A stretch of DNA of 64,000 nucleotides from Rhizobium sp. RU36D (lineage in GTDB: Bacteria; Pseudomonadota; Alphaproteobacteria; Rhizobiales; Rhizobiaceae). The notes under the pieces are model-generated. The model searched no databases and was not told where the DNA came from. It saw only the letters and a program-made list of their open reading frames with translations. Position numbers and translations under genes: made by a program. Location: NCBI RefSeq assembly GCF_900176345.1, contig NZ_FWXU01000007.1, forward strand, positions 62,001 to 126,000, written 5' to 3'. Below are positions 47,189 to 56,821 of the stretch, piece after piece (position 1 is the stretch's first letter; each line of letters begins with the position of its first letter).

Positions 47189-48403
47189 TCAGGCAGCCAT
47201 GGCAGCCTTGAGATTTTCGTCGACCTTGTCGAGGAAGGCGGTGGTCGAGAGCCACGGCTGGTCCGGGCCGATCAGAAGCGCCAGGTCCTTGGTCATGTAG
47301 CCGGCTTCGACGGTATCGACGCAAACGGTTTCCAGCGTGGTGGCGAACTTGGCCAGTGCGGCGTTGTCGTCCAGCTTGGCGCGGTGTGCGAGGCCACGGG
47401 TCCAGGCGAAGATCGAGGCGATCGAGTTGGTCGAGGTTTCCTGACCCTTCTGGTGCTGGCGGTAGTGGCGGGTCACGGTGCCGTGGGCCGCTTCGGCTTC
47501 TACGGTGCGGCCATCGGGCGACAGCAGGACCGAGGTCATCAGGCCGAGCGAGCCGAAGCCCTGGGCAACGGTGTCGGACTGGACGTCGCCGTCGTAGTTC
47601 TTGCACGCCCAGACATAACCGCCGGACCACTTGAGAGCGGAGGCGACCATGTCGTCAATCAGGCGGTGTTCATAGGTGATCTTGGCTTCGTCGAACTTGG
47701 CCTTGAATTCGGTCTGGTAGACCTCTTCGAAGATGTCCTTGAAGCGGCCGTCATAGGCCTTGAGGATGGTGTTCTTGGTCGACAGGTAGACCGGCCACTT
47801 GCGCATCAGGCCGTACATCATCGAGGCACGAGCGAATTCGCGGATCGATTCGTCGAGGTTGTACATGGCCATGGCAACGCCGGCGCTGGGGGCGTCGAAC
47901 ACGTCCTTCTCGATGACCTGGCCGTCTTCACCGACAAACTTGATCGTGAGCTTGCCCTTGCCGGGGAACTTGAAGTCGGTTGCCTTGTACTGGTCGCCGA
48001 AAGCGTGACGGCCGACGACGATCGGCTGGGTCCAGCCGGGAACCAGGCGCGGGACGTTCTTGCAGATGATCGGCTCGCGGAAGATGACGCCGCCCAGGAT
48101 GTTGCGGATCGTGCCGTTCGGGCTCTTCCACATCTGCTTGAGGTTGAATTCCTTCACGCGGGCTTCGTCCGGCGTGATGGTCGCGCACTTGATGCCCACA
48201 CCATGCTTCTTGATCGCATGTGCTGCGTCCACGGTGACCTGGTCATTGGTTGCGTCGCGATTTTCAACCGAAAGGTCGTAATACTCGATCTCAAGGTCAA
48301 GATAGGGCAGGATCAGCTTGTCCTTGATGAACTGCCAGATGATGCGGGTCATCTCGTCACCGTCGAGATCGACGACGGGGTTGGCAACCTTGATCTTTTC
48401 CAT
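47189..48403 (-). CDS. icd: NADP-dependent isocitrate dehydrogenase
   Basis: TCA cycle enzyme that decarboxylates isocitrate to 2-oxoglutarate with NADP. The 404-residue length and [15 protein letters not shown]-like N-terminus, [15 protein letters not shown], the active-site region [15 protein letters not shown] and the coenzyme region [17 protein letters not shown] with conserved Arg/His place it in the eukaryote-like dimeric type common in Rhizobiales. Codon usage is strongly biased, suggesting high expression. Confidence 0.97.
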   Translation of the reverse strand: MEKIKVANPVVDLDGDEMTRIIWQFIKDKLILPYLDLEIEYYDLSVENRDATNDQVTVDAAHAIKKHGVGIKCATITPDEARVKEFNLKQMWKSPNGTIRNILGGVIFREPIICKNVPRLVPGWTQPIVVGRHAFGDQYKATDFKFPGKGKLTIKFVGEDGQVIEKDVFDAPSAGVAMAMYNLDESIREFARASMMYGLMRKWPVYLSTKNTILKAYDGRFKDIFEEVYQTEFKAKFDEAKITYEHRLIDDMVASALKWSGGYVWACKNYDGDVQSDTVAQGFGSLGLMTSVLLSPDGRTVEAEAAHGTVTRHYRQHQKGQETSTNSIASIFAWTRGLAHRAKLDDNAALAKFATTLETVCVDTVEAGYMTKDLALLIGPDQPWLSTTAFLDKVDENLKAAMAA

Positions 48404-48633
48404 TGGTATCCTCGCAGCTTGGGGGAGGGATGAGGGTCCCTGTTTCTTGTCTGGCAGCGCCTATAGCATTCCGCTTCGGGAACGGAAAGCGCGCAGGCTC
48501 CGCTCTAACCCGTTTTCATTGACAAAGTCATACCAACTTTGGCCGTATCGCCGGCGTTTTGCCGCCCTTGCGGTTTGCCGCCCCTCGGCTAAATTGCCAT
48601 GCGCAAAATACCAGCCTTCCAGGATGCCCAGAC

Positions 48634-49161
48634 ATGAAGCTCTTCGCCGCCGCCGTCGTCCTCGCTACCGGCCTCACCATGGCCCCGGCCTTCGCTGCCG
48701 ATATGACCACGCCGGTCAAGGAGTTCATCAACGTTGCGGCCGGCAACTGGCGGGAAAACAATCCGACCTCCGAAGATGTCTTTGACGAGAAACGACTTTC
48801 TCGTCTTTTCAGCGCCGATTTTGCGGCTGCCTATCGCGAGGCCTCCAAGTTCCCCGCCTATGATCCGCCGGAGGGGCAGACCACGGGCTCGCCCTTCGAT
48901 TACGATCCGATCGCCGGCGGCCAGGATGGTTGCCCCTTCGAGAACATCCGCGTCGAGGATGATGGCGACGGCCAGATCGTGGCGCTGTTCAACAACCGCA
49001 AATGCCTGGGCGATGACCCGGCCAATCTGGAAGACCGGGTGCTGTTGTTCCACGTTGTCAAGGAACGCGGCCGGGCCGTGATCGATGACATGTATGTGGT
49101 CGTCGACGGGAATTCCGGTGAGTCGTTCAAGGACGAATTGAGAAAGATCGCGACTCAATGA
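48634..49161 (+). CDS. Secreted hypothetical protein, tandem paralog 1 (DUF3828-like)
   Basis: A 175-residue protein with signal peptide (LFAAAVVLATGLTMAPAFAA). The mature part has TPVKEFINVAAGNW, then RLFSADFAAAYREASK, the motif FDYDPIAGGQDGCPFENIRV, a second Cys in NRKCLGD and a VIDDMYVVVDGN end. The general layout (Phe/Ser helices followed by a beta sheet and two Cys) resembles DUF3828 proteins of unknown function. The two following genes share the same pattern, so this is a tandem family. Start at 48634 is in-frame with the cleavable signal. Confidence 0.75.
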   Translation: MKLFAAAVVLATGLTMAPAFAADMTTPVKEFINVAAGNWRENNPTSEDVFDEKRLSRLFSADFAAAYREASKFPAYDPPEGQTTGSPFDYDPIAGGQDGCPFENIRVEDDGDGQIVALFNNRKCLGDDPANLEDRVLLFHVVKERGRAVIDDMYVVVDGNSGESFKDELRKIATQ

Positions 49162-49195
49162 CCACGCGTCGGAACCTGTCTGCTGAGGCCTGCCC

Positions 49196-49738
49196 ATGAA
49201 TATGCTCAGGACTTTCCTTAAGGCATCTGTTATCGCCATAGTCGCGGGTCTGCCTGCCAAGGCAAACGAGCCGGTCGAGCCGGTGAAAACTCTCGTGGAC
49301 ATGGCGAGCTACAATGCCGGAGTGGAGTCGGCATCCGACGCCGTCTATAGCGAATACTTTTCCGCCAGCATGCTTCTCAACTATTTCAGCGAGGGGTTCG
49401 TTGATGCCTATGCGCAGGCCTTGATCGCGCTTCGCAAGGAACACGACATCATGTTGTTCGACCACGATCCTGTGCTGGGCGGGCAGGAAAGCTGCGTGCC
49501 CAAGGACGTGACCTATGATGCGCCACAAACAATAGCTGATGTCACCGTCATCAAGGTGCGGTTCAAGGCTAGCTGGTGCTACGACGGAGAGTATGAGGGC
49601 AAGAACGATGTGACCGAAGTCACATATCGGCTTGTGCAGGAAGACGACGAGGTCGGCGAAAAACGATTCTTTATCGATGACATACAGTTTGTGGGTCGCG
49701 ACTCTTTAAGAGCACTGCTGCAACCGCTCGCCCGGTAA
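49196..49738 (+). CDS. Secreted hypothetical protein, tandem paralog 2 (DUF3828-like)
   Basis: A 180-residue paralog of the gene before. Signal peptide (FLKASVIAIVAGLPAKANEP) then PVKTLVDMASYNAG, VYSEYFSASMLLNYFSEGFV, the shared motif FDHDPVLGGQESCVPKDV and a second Cys in SWCYDGEY, ending RFFIDDIQFVGRD. Spacing to the previous gene is 34 bases. Function unknown; the paralogy is seen from motif order rather than alignment. Confidence 0.72.
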   Translation: MNMLRTFLKASVIAIVAGLPAKANEPVEPVKTLVDMASYNAGVESASDAVYSEYFSASMLLNYFSEGFVDAYAQALIALRKEHDIMLFDHDPVLGGQESCVPKDVTYDAPQTIADVTVIKVRFKASWCYDGEYEGKNDVTEVTYRLVQEDDEVGEKRFFIDDIQFVGRDSLRALLQPLAR

Positions 49739-49785
49739 TGCCGGCCTGCGACACGCATACATCAAGCCCTAAAGGAGAATGCGCA

Positions 49786-50340
49786 ATGAGCCTTCGGTCG
49801 CTGGTCCTCATGATGGTGTTGACTGCCGGCGCGGCGCATGCCGCCGGGCCAACCGATCCGGTTGTCACCCTGATGAATGTGGCTGACGGTATCGAGGGCA
49901 ATAGCGAGGCAAATGGCTATTATGACGAGGTCCTTTTGCAATCGATCTACAGCCTGAGCTTCGTCCAGACCTATCGCATGGCTGCACTCAGCGACGAACT
50001 CCTCGACATGGGCGGCATGATGACCGGCCAGGACGAGGTGGTCGTCAGCCAGGATCCCTGCGAGATGAAGGGCCTCAAGATCGTCGCCGGCAAACCGAAC
50101 GCTGATGTGACGCCGGTCGAGGTTTTCTTCGACGTTTCATCCTGCTGGGGCAACAAGCCTGACATGACGAAGCCGGCGCTGTACTTCCACGTCATCCAGG
50201 AAGACGGACGTTATGTGATCGATAATTTCTGGAATGCCGATTACAACAAGGGGCAGATGTCGACATCGGTGAAAGCGCGTTTTGCCGATCTGGTGAAAAG
50301 CAATGTCGACCTGATGAGTGCCGGCGCGCCGGCGCAATAG
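49786..50340 (+). CDS. Secreted hypothetical protein, tandem paralog 3 (DUF3828-like)
   Basis: A 184-residue third copy. Signal peptide (SLVLMMVLTAGAAHAAGPTD), then DPVVTLMNVADGIEGN, DEVLLQSIYSLSFVQTYRM, VVSQDPCEMKGLKIV (Cys 1) and VSSCWGNKP (Cys 2), ending YVIDNFWNADYNKG. It lacks the GGQ part of the shared motif seen in the other two copies. A strong AAAGGAG site lies 9 bases before the ATG at 49786. All three may be secreted or periplasmic, and are probably co-transcribed. Confidence 0.74.
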   Translation: MSLRSLVLMMVLTAGAAHAAGPTDPVVTLMNVADGIEGNSEANGYYDEVLLQSIYSLSFVQTYRMAALSDELLDMGGMMTGQDEVVVSQDPCEMKGLKIVAGKPNADVTPVEVFFDVSSCWGNKPDMTKPALYFHVIQEDGRYVIDNFWNADYNKGQMSTSVKARFADLVKSNVDLMSAGAPAQ

Positions 50341-50418
50341 TGCGACGCTTGCACTGACGCCCTTTGAATCTCCCCGTTTTTGTGCCAATGGGACCGCGGA
50401 TTTTCAAAAGGGCAGGTC

Positions 50419-51261
50419 ATGGCTGGCACCAATAGCGAACGGGAACTTCTGGCCGAGGGGCCGGCGATCATTCTGGTCGAGCCGCAGCTTGGCGAGAATA
50501 TCGGCATGGTCGCGCGCGCGATGGCCAATTTCGGCCTGTTCGAACTGCGGCTGGTCAATCCCCGGGATGGCTGGCCTAGCGAGAAGGCCCGGTCGGCGGC
50601 ATCCAATGCGAACCACGTGATCGAGCAGACGACGGTCTTCGCGACGCTGGAAGAGGCGATCGCCGATCTCAACTTCGTGTATGCGACGACGGCCCGGCAA
50701 CGCGACGGGTTCAAGGCCGTGCGTTCGCCCGTAACGGCGGCGGGAACGCTGCGGCAGCGGTTTCGTGCGGGGGAGAAAACCGGCATCCTGTTTGGCCGCG
50801 AAAAATCCGGCTTGTCGAACGAGCAGGTGGCGCTGGCCGACGAAATCGTCACCTTCCCGGTCAACCCCGCCTTTGCCTCTCTCAACATCGCCCAAGCCGT
50901 GCTGCTGATGTCCTATGAATGGATGAAATCCGGCATGGAGGATCTGGAGGCGACGCCGTTCCAGGCGGTCGACCAGATGCCGGCGACCAAGGACCAGGTG
51001 GTGGGCCTGTTCGAGCATATCGAGGAGGCGCTTGACGCGCGCGGTTATTTCCGGCCGGCCCCGAAAAAGCCGAAGATGGTGGACAACTTGAGGGCCGTCC
51101 TGTCTCGCAGGGCCTTCACCTCCCAGGAAATTGGCGTCATGCGCGGCGTGATATCTTCCCTCGACCGGTTTTCCCGCAAGCGGCCTCGTGGCAGTGGTGC
51201 GCCGTTGGACGAGTTTGACGCGGAGAACGCCGAACTGGATGGCGGAGCCGATCATGAGTGA
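50419..51261 (+). CDS. trmJ: tRNA/rRNA methyltransferase, TrmJ-like (SPOUT)
   Basis: A 280-residue SPOUT-fold methyltransferase acting on tRNA position 32 in TrmJ. It carries [20 protein letters not shown] (residues ~16-35), [19 protein letters not shown], and [16 protein letters not shown] and [14 protein letters not shown], the SAM-binding trefoil knot motifs. It overlaps murI by 8 bases. Start at 50419 fits; the frame is open a little upstream. Assignment to TrmJ rather than another SPOUT enzyme rests on overall length and motifs. Confidence 0.9.
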   Translation: MAGTNSERELLAEGPAIILVEPQLGENIGMVARAMANFGLFELRLVNPRDGWPSEKARSAASNANHVIEQTTVFATLEEAIADLNFVYATTARQRDGFKAVRSPVTAAGTLRQRFRAGEKTGILFGREKSGLSNEQVALADEIVTFPVNPAFASLNIAQAVLLMSYEWMKSGMEDLEATPFQAVDQMPATKDQVVGLFEHIEEALDARGYFRPAPKKPKMVDNLRAVLSRRAFTSQEIGVMRGVISSLDRFSRKRPRGSGAPLDEFDAENAELDGGADHE

Positions 51262-52045
51262 TGGGAGGCCGGTGCTGGTTTTCGACAGCGGCATCGGCGG
51301 CCTGACGGTGCTGCGGGAGGCGAGGGTCCTCATGCCGGAGCGTGGCTTCATCTATGTGGCGGATGATGCGGGATTTCCCTATGGCGGCTGGGATGAGGAG
51401 CCGCTCAAGCAGCGTATCGTCACGCTTATGGGGGACTTGCTGGAGCGGTATCGTCCCGAAGCTGTTATCGTCGCCTGCAATACCGCCTTTACGCTCGTGG
51501 GCGCCGACCTGCGTGCCGCCTTTCACGGCGTGCCCTTCATCGGCACCGTGCCGGCGATCAAGCCTGCGGCCGAGCGCACCCGGTCCGGCCTTGTCTCGGT
51601 GCTGGCAACGCCCGGAACCGTTCGACGGGCCTATACCCGTGATCTGATCCAGTCGTTCGCCTCCCAGTGTCACGTCCGGCTCGTCGGCTCGGAAAACCTC
51701 GCGCGCATGGCCGAGGCCTATATCCGGGGCGATGCCGTGGCCGATGCGGACATCCTTGCGGAGATCGCTCCCTGCTTCGTTGAGAAGGACGGGCTGAAGA
51801 CTGACATCGTCGTGCTGGCCTGCACGCACTATCCGTTCCTCGCCAATGTTTTTCGCAGGCTGGCGCCGTGGCCGGTTGATTGGCTCGATCCCGCGGAAGC
51901 CATTGCGCGCCAGGCGCGCCGGCTCGTGCCGGCCTCCGATATGGAGGATCATCCGGAGGAGTTTGATCGGGCCGTCTTTACCTCAGGCCGTCCTGACTTC
52001 TCCACCCGCAGGCTGATGCAGGGTTTTGGTATGCGAACGGTCTGA
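51254..52045 (+). CDS. murI: Glutamate racemase
   Basis: Converts L- to D-glutamate for peptidoglycan. The 263-residue protein has the N-terminal [12 protein letters not shown] (with conserved Asp11-Ser12), the first catalytic Cys75 in VACNTAF and the second Cys190 in LACTHYPF. Both catalytic cysteines are present. It overlaps the end of trmJ (ATG 51254). Confidence 0.93.
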   Translation: MSDGRPVLVFDSGIGGLTVLREARVLMPERGFIYVADDAGFPYGGWDEEPLKQRIVTLMGDLLERYRPEAVIVACNTAFTLVGADLRAAFHGVPFIGTVPAIKPAAERTRSGLVSVLATPGTVRRAYTRDLIQSFASQCHVRLVGSENLARMAEAYIRGDAVADADILAEIAPCFVEKDGLKTDIVVLACTHYPFLANVFRRLAPWPVDWLDPAEAIARQARRLVPASDMEDHPEEFDRAVFTSGRPDFSTRRLMQGFGMRTV

Positions 52046-52188
52046 ACCAAGAATAGCCGCAGGTTGAAGCGAAATTCGTCTCCTCTTGCGGTAAAATTGC
52101 CGTGGCTCATTTGGAAAGTCGCGGGGCGGTGTGCTAGACACGAGGCCGGGTTCGCTTTCGGGCGAACAAATGGAGCTTTGGAACTCTC

Positions 52189-53478
52189 GTGTTCGCTGAA
52201 ATACTGATCGTTGTTTTTCTAACCGTCGTTAATGGTGTTCTGGCCATGTCTGAAATGGCCATTGTTTCTTCCCGTCCTGCCAGGCTGAAGGTTCTCGCCG
52301 AACAGGGCAATCGTGGTGCAGCCGTGGCCATCAGCCTGTCCGAGGAGCCAGGCCGCTTTCTCTCAACAGTTCAGATCGGCATTACCCTCGTGGGCGTTCT
52401 GTCCGGCGCATTCTCTGGTGCGACGCTCGGCTTGCGCCTTACCCAGTGGCTGGAGACCCAAGGCCTTTCCGATGGCGTTGCGGACGCCTTGGGCGTCGGC
52501 TCCGTCGTGGTTCTTATTACCTATCTTTCGCTGATCGTCGGCGAACTTGTGCCCAAGCAGATTGCGCTGCGGAACCCCGAGGCGGTGGCATCACGGATTG
52601 CCGGCCCGATGCGCCTGCTGTCCCGCATTGCCGCGCCGCTGGTGTGGCTGCTCGATAACTCCGGTCGTCTCGTCCTGGGCCTGCTCGGCCAGAAGGGCGA
52701 ATCGGCCGGCACGGTGACCGACGAGGAAATTCGCTCTGTTCTGGCCGAGGCGCAAAGTGCCGGCGTGATCGAGACCGGCGAGTCCGCGATGATCTCTGGC
52801 GTCATGCGGCTTGCAGACCGCACAGCCCGTGGTTTGATGACGCCGCGTCGCGATGTTGAAGTTATTGACGTTCACGACAGCCTTGATGAGATCAAGGAGA
52901 CCCTGCGGGAGACCCAGCATTCGCGCCTGCCGGTGCGTGATGGGCATTCGGACGAGATTATCGGCGTCCTGTTCGTCAAGCATTTCTACAACGCCATATC
53001 GCAGGACCCGAATGTGGATCTGCGCAGCGTCGTCGCGGAAGTGCCGATCGTTTCCGATCTGGCGGGTGCGATCGACATCATCCAGGCCATGCGCGCTTCG
53101 CCGCTGCATATGGTTCTGGTCTATGACGAATACGGCCATTTCGAAGGCATCATCACATCAGGTGATATCCTCGAAGCCATCACGGGCGTGTTTGTCGAGC
53201 ATGAGGCTGAGGAACCTCATCTTGTTCGGCGTGAGGATGGCTCCTATCTGGTCGCCGGCTGGATGCCGATCGACGAATTTGTCGAGCAGATCCGCGTGCC
53301 GGTCGATAGCGATCCTGACTACACGACTGTGGCTGGCTATGTCATTGCTGGGCTCAAGCGTATTCCTGAGCTTGGCGAGTATTTCGAAACCGGCGGCTGG
53401 CGCTTCGAGGTGATCGACCTGGACGGACGACGCATCGACAAATTGCTGGTTACGCCGATAGAGGAAGGCTCACTGTAG
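52189..53478 (+). CDS. HlyC/CorC family CBS-domain membrane protein (CNNM)
   Basis: A 429-residue protein: DUF21/CNNM transmembrane domain (about 1-190; FAEILIVVFLTVVNGVLAMS, then SSRPARLKVLAEQGNRGA), two CBS domains (about 210-330; MTPRRDVEVIDVHDSLDEI and MVLVYDEYGHFEGIITSGDI) and a C-terminal CorC/HlyC transporter-associated domain (about 345-429; DGSYLVAGWMPIDEF). The family includes magnesium/cobalt efflux regulators and is loosely called hemolysin. Start is a GTG at 52189, the first in-frame start; no strong ribosome binding site is visible. Confidence 0.9.
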   Translation: MFAEILIVVFLTVVNGVLAMSEMAIVSSRPARLKVLAEQGNRGAAVAISLSEEPGRFLSTVQIGITLVGVLSGAFSGATLGLRLTQWLETQGLSDGVADALGVGSVVVLITYLSLIVGELVPKQIALRNPEAVASRIAGPMRLLSRIAAPLVWLLDNSGRLVLGLLGQKGESAGTVTDEEIRSVLAEAQSAGVIETGESAMISGVMRLADRTARGLMTPRRDVEVIDVHDSLDEIKETLRETQHSRLPVRDGHSDEIIGVLFVKHFYNAISQDPNVDLRSVVAEVPIVSDLAGAIDIIQAMRASPLHMVLVYDEYGHFEGIITSGDILEAITGVFVEHEAEEPHLVRREDGSYLVAGWMPIDEFVEQIRVPVDSDPDYTTVAGYVIAGLKRIPELGEYFETGGWRFEVIDLDGRRIDKLLVTPIEEGSL

Positions 53479-53917
53479 CCTTCCAGTCTCCCGTCTGGTT
53501 TCCTCCTGCTTCCACTGGCCGCGCCTGATGGTTCGTCGATCGCGGTCAGTGTTGCGCGATGGCCACAGATGCGACATTGTGTCTGCAATCGCGAATTGCG
53601 GGCTTGCCGCCGCCTCGGCGCTGTGTAATTCTCTGCGTCGTCCACTGATCAACCCTTGGGAGGCGTAACATGACTATTGTTTATGTGCTTGCACGCCGAT
53701 CCGGTGGACACGGTTCCATGACCATTGCATCCGGTGCAGGTCTATCGCGAACCACCCGCTGAACGAATTCGTTCGGCTTTCTAGCCACTTGGCATCTTTT
53801 CTCAAGCTGTAACCGCAGGTTCTGTTCGCGCTGACGCGTGTTCCTAGGTCTGCGTCCTTTTCATTTTTCATTCGATCAGAGGGCCTGGCTGCCGCGTGGC
53901 ACCGGGCATGAAAAGTC
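53479..53917. other. Intergenic region between the HlyC/CorC-like and DUF1127 genes
   Basis: About 440 bases with no clear long gene. It contains one short frame (53670-53762) described separately. A longer minus-strand frame at 53674-53919 has no protein-like composition and I do not support it. Confidence 0.5.
53670..53762 (+). CDS. Possible 30-residue small protein
   Basis: A short frame of 30 codons starting at ATG 53670 (MTIVYVLARRSGGHGSMTIA) with a strong GGGAGG site 7 bases upstream, and ending at TGA 53760-53762. I do not recognise it. The ribosome binding site is the only real evidence; the frame could be chance. Confidence 0.3.
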   Translation: MTIVYVLARRSGGHGSMTIASGAGLSRTTR

Positions 53918-54154
53918 ATGCATCAAGAACAATCCATAGTTGTCGAGCCGCTTGACGCGGCATTGGACGAGCTTTGCCAGAAATTCGGTGTCTGGGGCAC
54001 GAGTCTTGCTTTGCTGGGCGTTGCCTTCCGGCGCCGCAGGCAAAACAATTCGCTGCGCCACATGTCCAACCGAATGCGGAGGGATATCGGTGTGGCAGAG
54101 GTTGACGATCTGTTGCTGCCGCCGCGATTTTCCGTCTGGGATATCAGGCTGTAG
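53918..54154 (+). CDS. DUF1127 family small protein
   Basis: A 78-residue protein ending in the DUF1127 pattern RRRQNNSLRHMSNRMRRDIG followed by VAEVDDLL, a basic Arg-rich helix typical of small rhizobial proteins implicated in RNA turnover and phosphate/carbon regulation in related bacteria. The N-terminal half (MHQEQSIVVEPLDAALDELC) is not conserved. It precedes the HerA-like gene by 185 bases. Confidence 0.8.
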   Translation: MHQEQSIVVEPLDAALDELCQKFGVWGTSLALLGVAFRRRRQNNSLRHMSNRMRRDIGVAEVDDLLLPPRFSVWDIRL

Positions 54155-54339
54155 CGGTTTACCAGCCCGCACCGGCGCGAGCCACTGCTCGCGTCGGTGC
54201 TGGCTCTGCGATTTTCGCGGTCATTGCGATCACTCTCGCGGATGAAGTGCAGAATTGCCTGTTGATGGAGGCGGCTTTCATTGCCGCTCTCCGTCATTTA
54301 TTTGCTAAACAGCTCGGTGATGACGAGTCTCGATCCGTC

Positions 54340-55887
54340 ATGTCATTGGAAGAGGTGCAACAGGTGCAGGTCGGAATCGATATGGGAACGGTCTCGGGCG
54401 GCGCGCCGGCCAAGCTCGATATCGAGGAACTGCTCGCGACGCGTCTTCTGGTGCAGGGCAATTCCGGTTCCGGAAAATCCCACCTTCTGAGGCGATTGCT
54501 GGAGCAGTCGGCCCAGTGGGTGCAGCAGGTCATCATCGATCCGGAAGGCGACTTCGTGACGCTTTCGGACAAATACGGCCATGTGGTCGTGGATGGCGAA
54601 CGCACGGAAGCAGAGCTCGCCGGCATTGCCGACCGCATCCGCCGCCACAGGGTGTCCTGCGTGCTGACGCTCGAGGGGCTCGATATCGAACAGCAGATGC
54701 GGGCGGCGGCTGCCTTTCTCAACGGGCTGTTCGATGCGGATCGCGACTATTGGTATCCCGTGCTCGTGGTGGTCGACGAGGCGCAGATGTTTGCGCCCTC
54801 CGTCGGCGGCGATGTGTCCGAAGACGCGCGCAAGATGTCATTGGGCGCCATGACCAACCTGATGTGCCGTGGCCGTAAGCGCGGCCTTGCCGGTGTGATC
54901 GCTACGCAGCGACTGGCGAAGCTTGCCAAGAACGTGGCCGCTGAGGCCTCGAACTTCCTGATGGGCCGCACCTTCCTTGATATCGACATGGCCCGTGCAG
55001 CGGACCTGCTTGGCATGGATCGGCGTCAGGCGGAGATGTTCCGTGACCTGAAGCGCGGTAATTTCGTGGCCCTGGGGCCGGCCTTGTCGCGGCGGCCGCT
55101 GCCGATCGTCATCGGCAATGTCGAGACCTCGGCGCGGTCATCTTCACCGAAGCTGATGCCGCTACCGGATGCGCCTCAGGATGTCGAAGACCTGATCTTC
55201 ACGCCGGATCCGGAAGAGTTTGCCCGGCCGATCGTGCGCCGTGCGCCGCCCGCCCCACGCCCCACCACGGATATTCTGGCCGAATTGTCGCGCTCGACGC
55301 CTGTCGCATCTGACGAAGGGGTGGTCATCGCCCCGCGTGCCTCCGCGCCGGAACTCTCCGCCGAGGAGCGTGAGGAGCGGCTGGTGGCCGTGCTGCAGGA
55401 AATCCTGTCCGATCCCCAGGCCGGCTATCGCACCGATTCGGTGCTCTATCAGGAATTCCTGGTTCGCGCCCGCATGCGCCGCGTGCCCGGTCCACCGATG
55501 TCGATGGGCGAGTTTCGTCGGCGCATGGCCATTTCCCGGTCCGGCGTGGACGAGGAGACGGCTTCCGGTGAGACCTGGGCCATGGCGCTGGACCTTTCGT
55601 CTCGGGTGTCGGATGACCTTCAGGGCGTGTTCCTGCTGGTGGCGAAAGCGGCGATCAAGGGCGAGCCCTGTCCCTCCGACCAGCAGATTGCTCGGGCCTA
55701 CGGCACACATTCCGCCCGCCGCGCGCGCCGCCTGCTCGGCTATTTCGAGGAACAGGGCCTGGTGGTGGTGCATACGGATTTTTCCGGAAAGCGCATCGTC
55801 GCCTTCCCGGACATGCAGGTCGAGACGGCACCAGGTGCGGCCGACGCTCCGGGTGATGGAACGGATATGGCGTCTGCGGCGGAATAA
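54340..55887 (+). CDS. HerA-like ATP-binding protein (DUF87-type)
   Basis: A 515-residue P-loop protein. Walker A is GNSGSGKS (40-47), Walker B VLVVVDEAQMF, and LTLEGLDIEQQMRAAAAFLN and GLAGVIATQRLAKLAKNVAA are typical of the HerA/DUF87 group, DNA-translocating ATPases. The C-terminal half (from about 310) is a disordered linker followed by a winged-helix-like region (QIARAYGTHSARRARRLLGY). The frame is open upstream to 54247; ATG 54340 begins the conserved MSLEEVQQVQVGIDMGTVSG. No NurA partner gene is visible, so a housekeeping role is possible. Confidence 0.85.
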   Translation: MSLEEVQQVQVGIDMGTVSGGAPAKLDIEELLATRLLVQGNSGSGKSHLLRRLLEQSAQWVQQVIIDPEGDFVTLSDKYGHVVVDGERTEAELAGIADRIRRHRVSCVLTLEGLDIEQQMRAAAAFLNGLFDADRDYWYPVLVVVDEAQMFAPSVGGDVSEDARKMSLGAMTNLMCRGRKRGLAGVIATQRLAKLAKNVAAEASNFLMGRTFLDIDMARAADLLGMDRRQAEMFRDLKRGNFVALGPALSRRPLPIVIGNVETSARSSSPKLMPLPDAPQDVEDLIFTPDPEEFARPIVRRAPPAPRPTTDILAELSRSTPVASDEGVVIAPRASAPELSAEEREERLVAVLQEILSDPQAGYRTDSVLYQEFLVRARMRRVPGPPMSMGEFRRRMAISRSGVDEETASGETWAMALDLSSRVSDDLQGVFLLVAKAAIKGEPCPSDQQIARAYGTHSARRARRLLGYFEEQGLVVVHTDFSGKRIVAFPDMQVETAPGAADAPGDGTDMASAAE

Positions 55888-55951
55888 ATAGGTTATCCGT
55901 TGCGCACATGGATGTATCATCTATGGCCGCGTGCAGTTTGGGAATCAAAGG

Positions 55952-56275
55952 ATGCCAAGAATTGTCGCAGTCTGCGGATTTTTTTGCTGCATTGCTGTTT
56001 TTGCTTTTACTATAATACTGGGCGTCTCTGTATTTGGAGACGGCCCCATCGATGATTCCGGATTTTCCAATTTATTGTTCTTGATGCTTTTAAGTTCTTC
56101 GATAACAGGTGTTGCTTTTTTCGCGGTAAATGTTTGGTCGATTGCAATCCTATTGATGGCTAAATCGTATGGGTCGTTCGACGTGATCCGAGACGCCGGT
56201 TCTCCTATGTATTTTCTCCTCTGGAGCGAGTTGCAGCACGAGTTGCAGGATCCAGCAAAGGATGTGGATGATTGA
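55952..56275 (+). CDS. AT-rich hypothetical membrane protein
   Basis: A 107-residue protein with two hydrophobic segments (VAVCGFFCCIAVFAFTIILG and NLLFLMLLSSSITGVAFFAV). No known family. The gene is clearly AT-rich compared with the neighbours and has rare-codon-rich composition, pointing to horizontal origin. Alternative start GTG at 55931; the ATG at 55952 has AAAGG just upstream. It sits between the HerA-like gene and a convergent DUF1810 gene. Confidence 0.5.
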   Translation: MPRIVAVCGFFCCIAVFAFTIILGVSVFGDGPIDDSGFSNLLFLMLLSSSITGVAFFAVNVWSIAILLMAKSYGSFDVIRDAGSPMYFLLWSELQHELQDPAKDVDD

Positions 56276-56365
56276 TTTTCGTTGGGATCGCAAGCTGAGG
56301 TCATGGCGAGTTTCGGTGGCAGGAAATGCGGATGTCCAGCCTGACTTGATTATGTGGGTGAGCTT

Positions 56366-56797
56366 CTACTGTCGGACAAGGCTGGCAACGGTTAGTTCAT
56401 CCCTTTCGCCCGCATGGAATTTGTTCAGCAAGGCCGTAAAGCGCTCCTCCCGCAGGTCGGCGTTGGCAAACAACGTGAGGCATGATTTGAGCTTCAAGAC
56501 GTCGGGGTAGCCGAAAACCATTTCGGCCGTAACTCCGTCAAGGTCGAGCAGGATATCGCAGCATTCGCGCAGGCGGTTTCCCAGGACGGGATGCTGCAGA
56601 TAGGACTGCGCTTCGGCCAGTGATGAAATCCCATAAGCGATCGCTGTCGGGCTGGAGCCGAGCCCCTTGATTTGCGGGAAGACGAACCACATCCAATGGG
56701 ATGCTTTTCGGCCTGCCTTCAGCTCGCGCAAGACCGAGGACCAGACGGCGTCCTGCGCGGTCACGAAGCGCTGGAGATCGAAGGGATCGTCGGACAT
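56366..56797 (-). CDS. DUF1810 family protein
   Basis: A 143-residue protein of the DUF1810 family (calpastatin-like). It has the typical DPFDLQRFVTAQD start, KASHWMWFVFPQIKGLGSS and the LKSCLTLFANAD segment. Function is unknown. It follows pepT on the same strand with 24 bases between. Confidence 0.88.
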   Translation of the reverse strand: MSDDPFDLQRFVTAQDAVWSSVLRELKAGRKASHWMWFVFPQIKGLGSSPTAIAYGISSLAEAQSYLQHPVLGNRLRECCDILLDLDGVTAEMVFGYPDVLKLKSCLTLFANADLREERFTALLNKFHAGERDELTVASLVRQ

Positions 56798-56821
56798 GGT
56801 TTCCTTTCAGCATGGGGCGGA

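Noticed and set aside
47084-48433. 449-codon plus-strand frame opposite icd
   Set aside because: Antisense shadow of the strongly biased icd gene.
48464-48492. TTCCG...CGGAA palindrome upstream of icd, similar to a common rhizobial intergenic motif
   Set aside because: Only five matched bases per arm; not enough to call a repeat family member.
53674-53919. 81-codon minus-strand frame
   Set aside because: No ribosome binding site and composition unlike a protein; probably chance.
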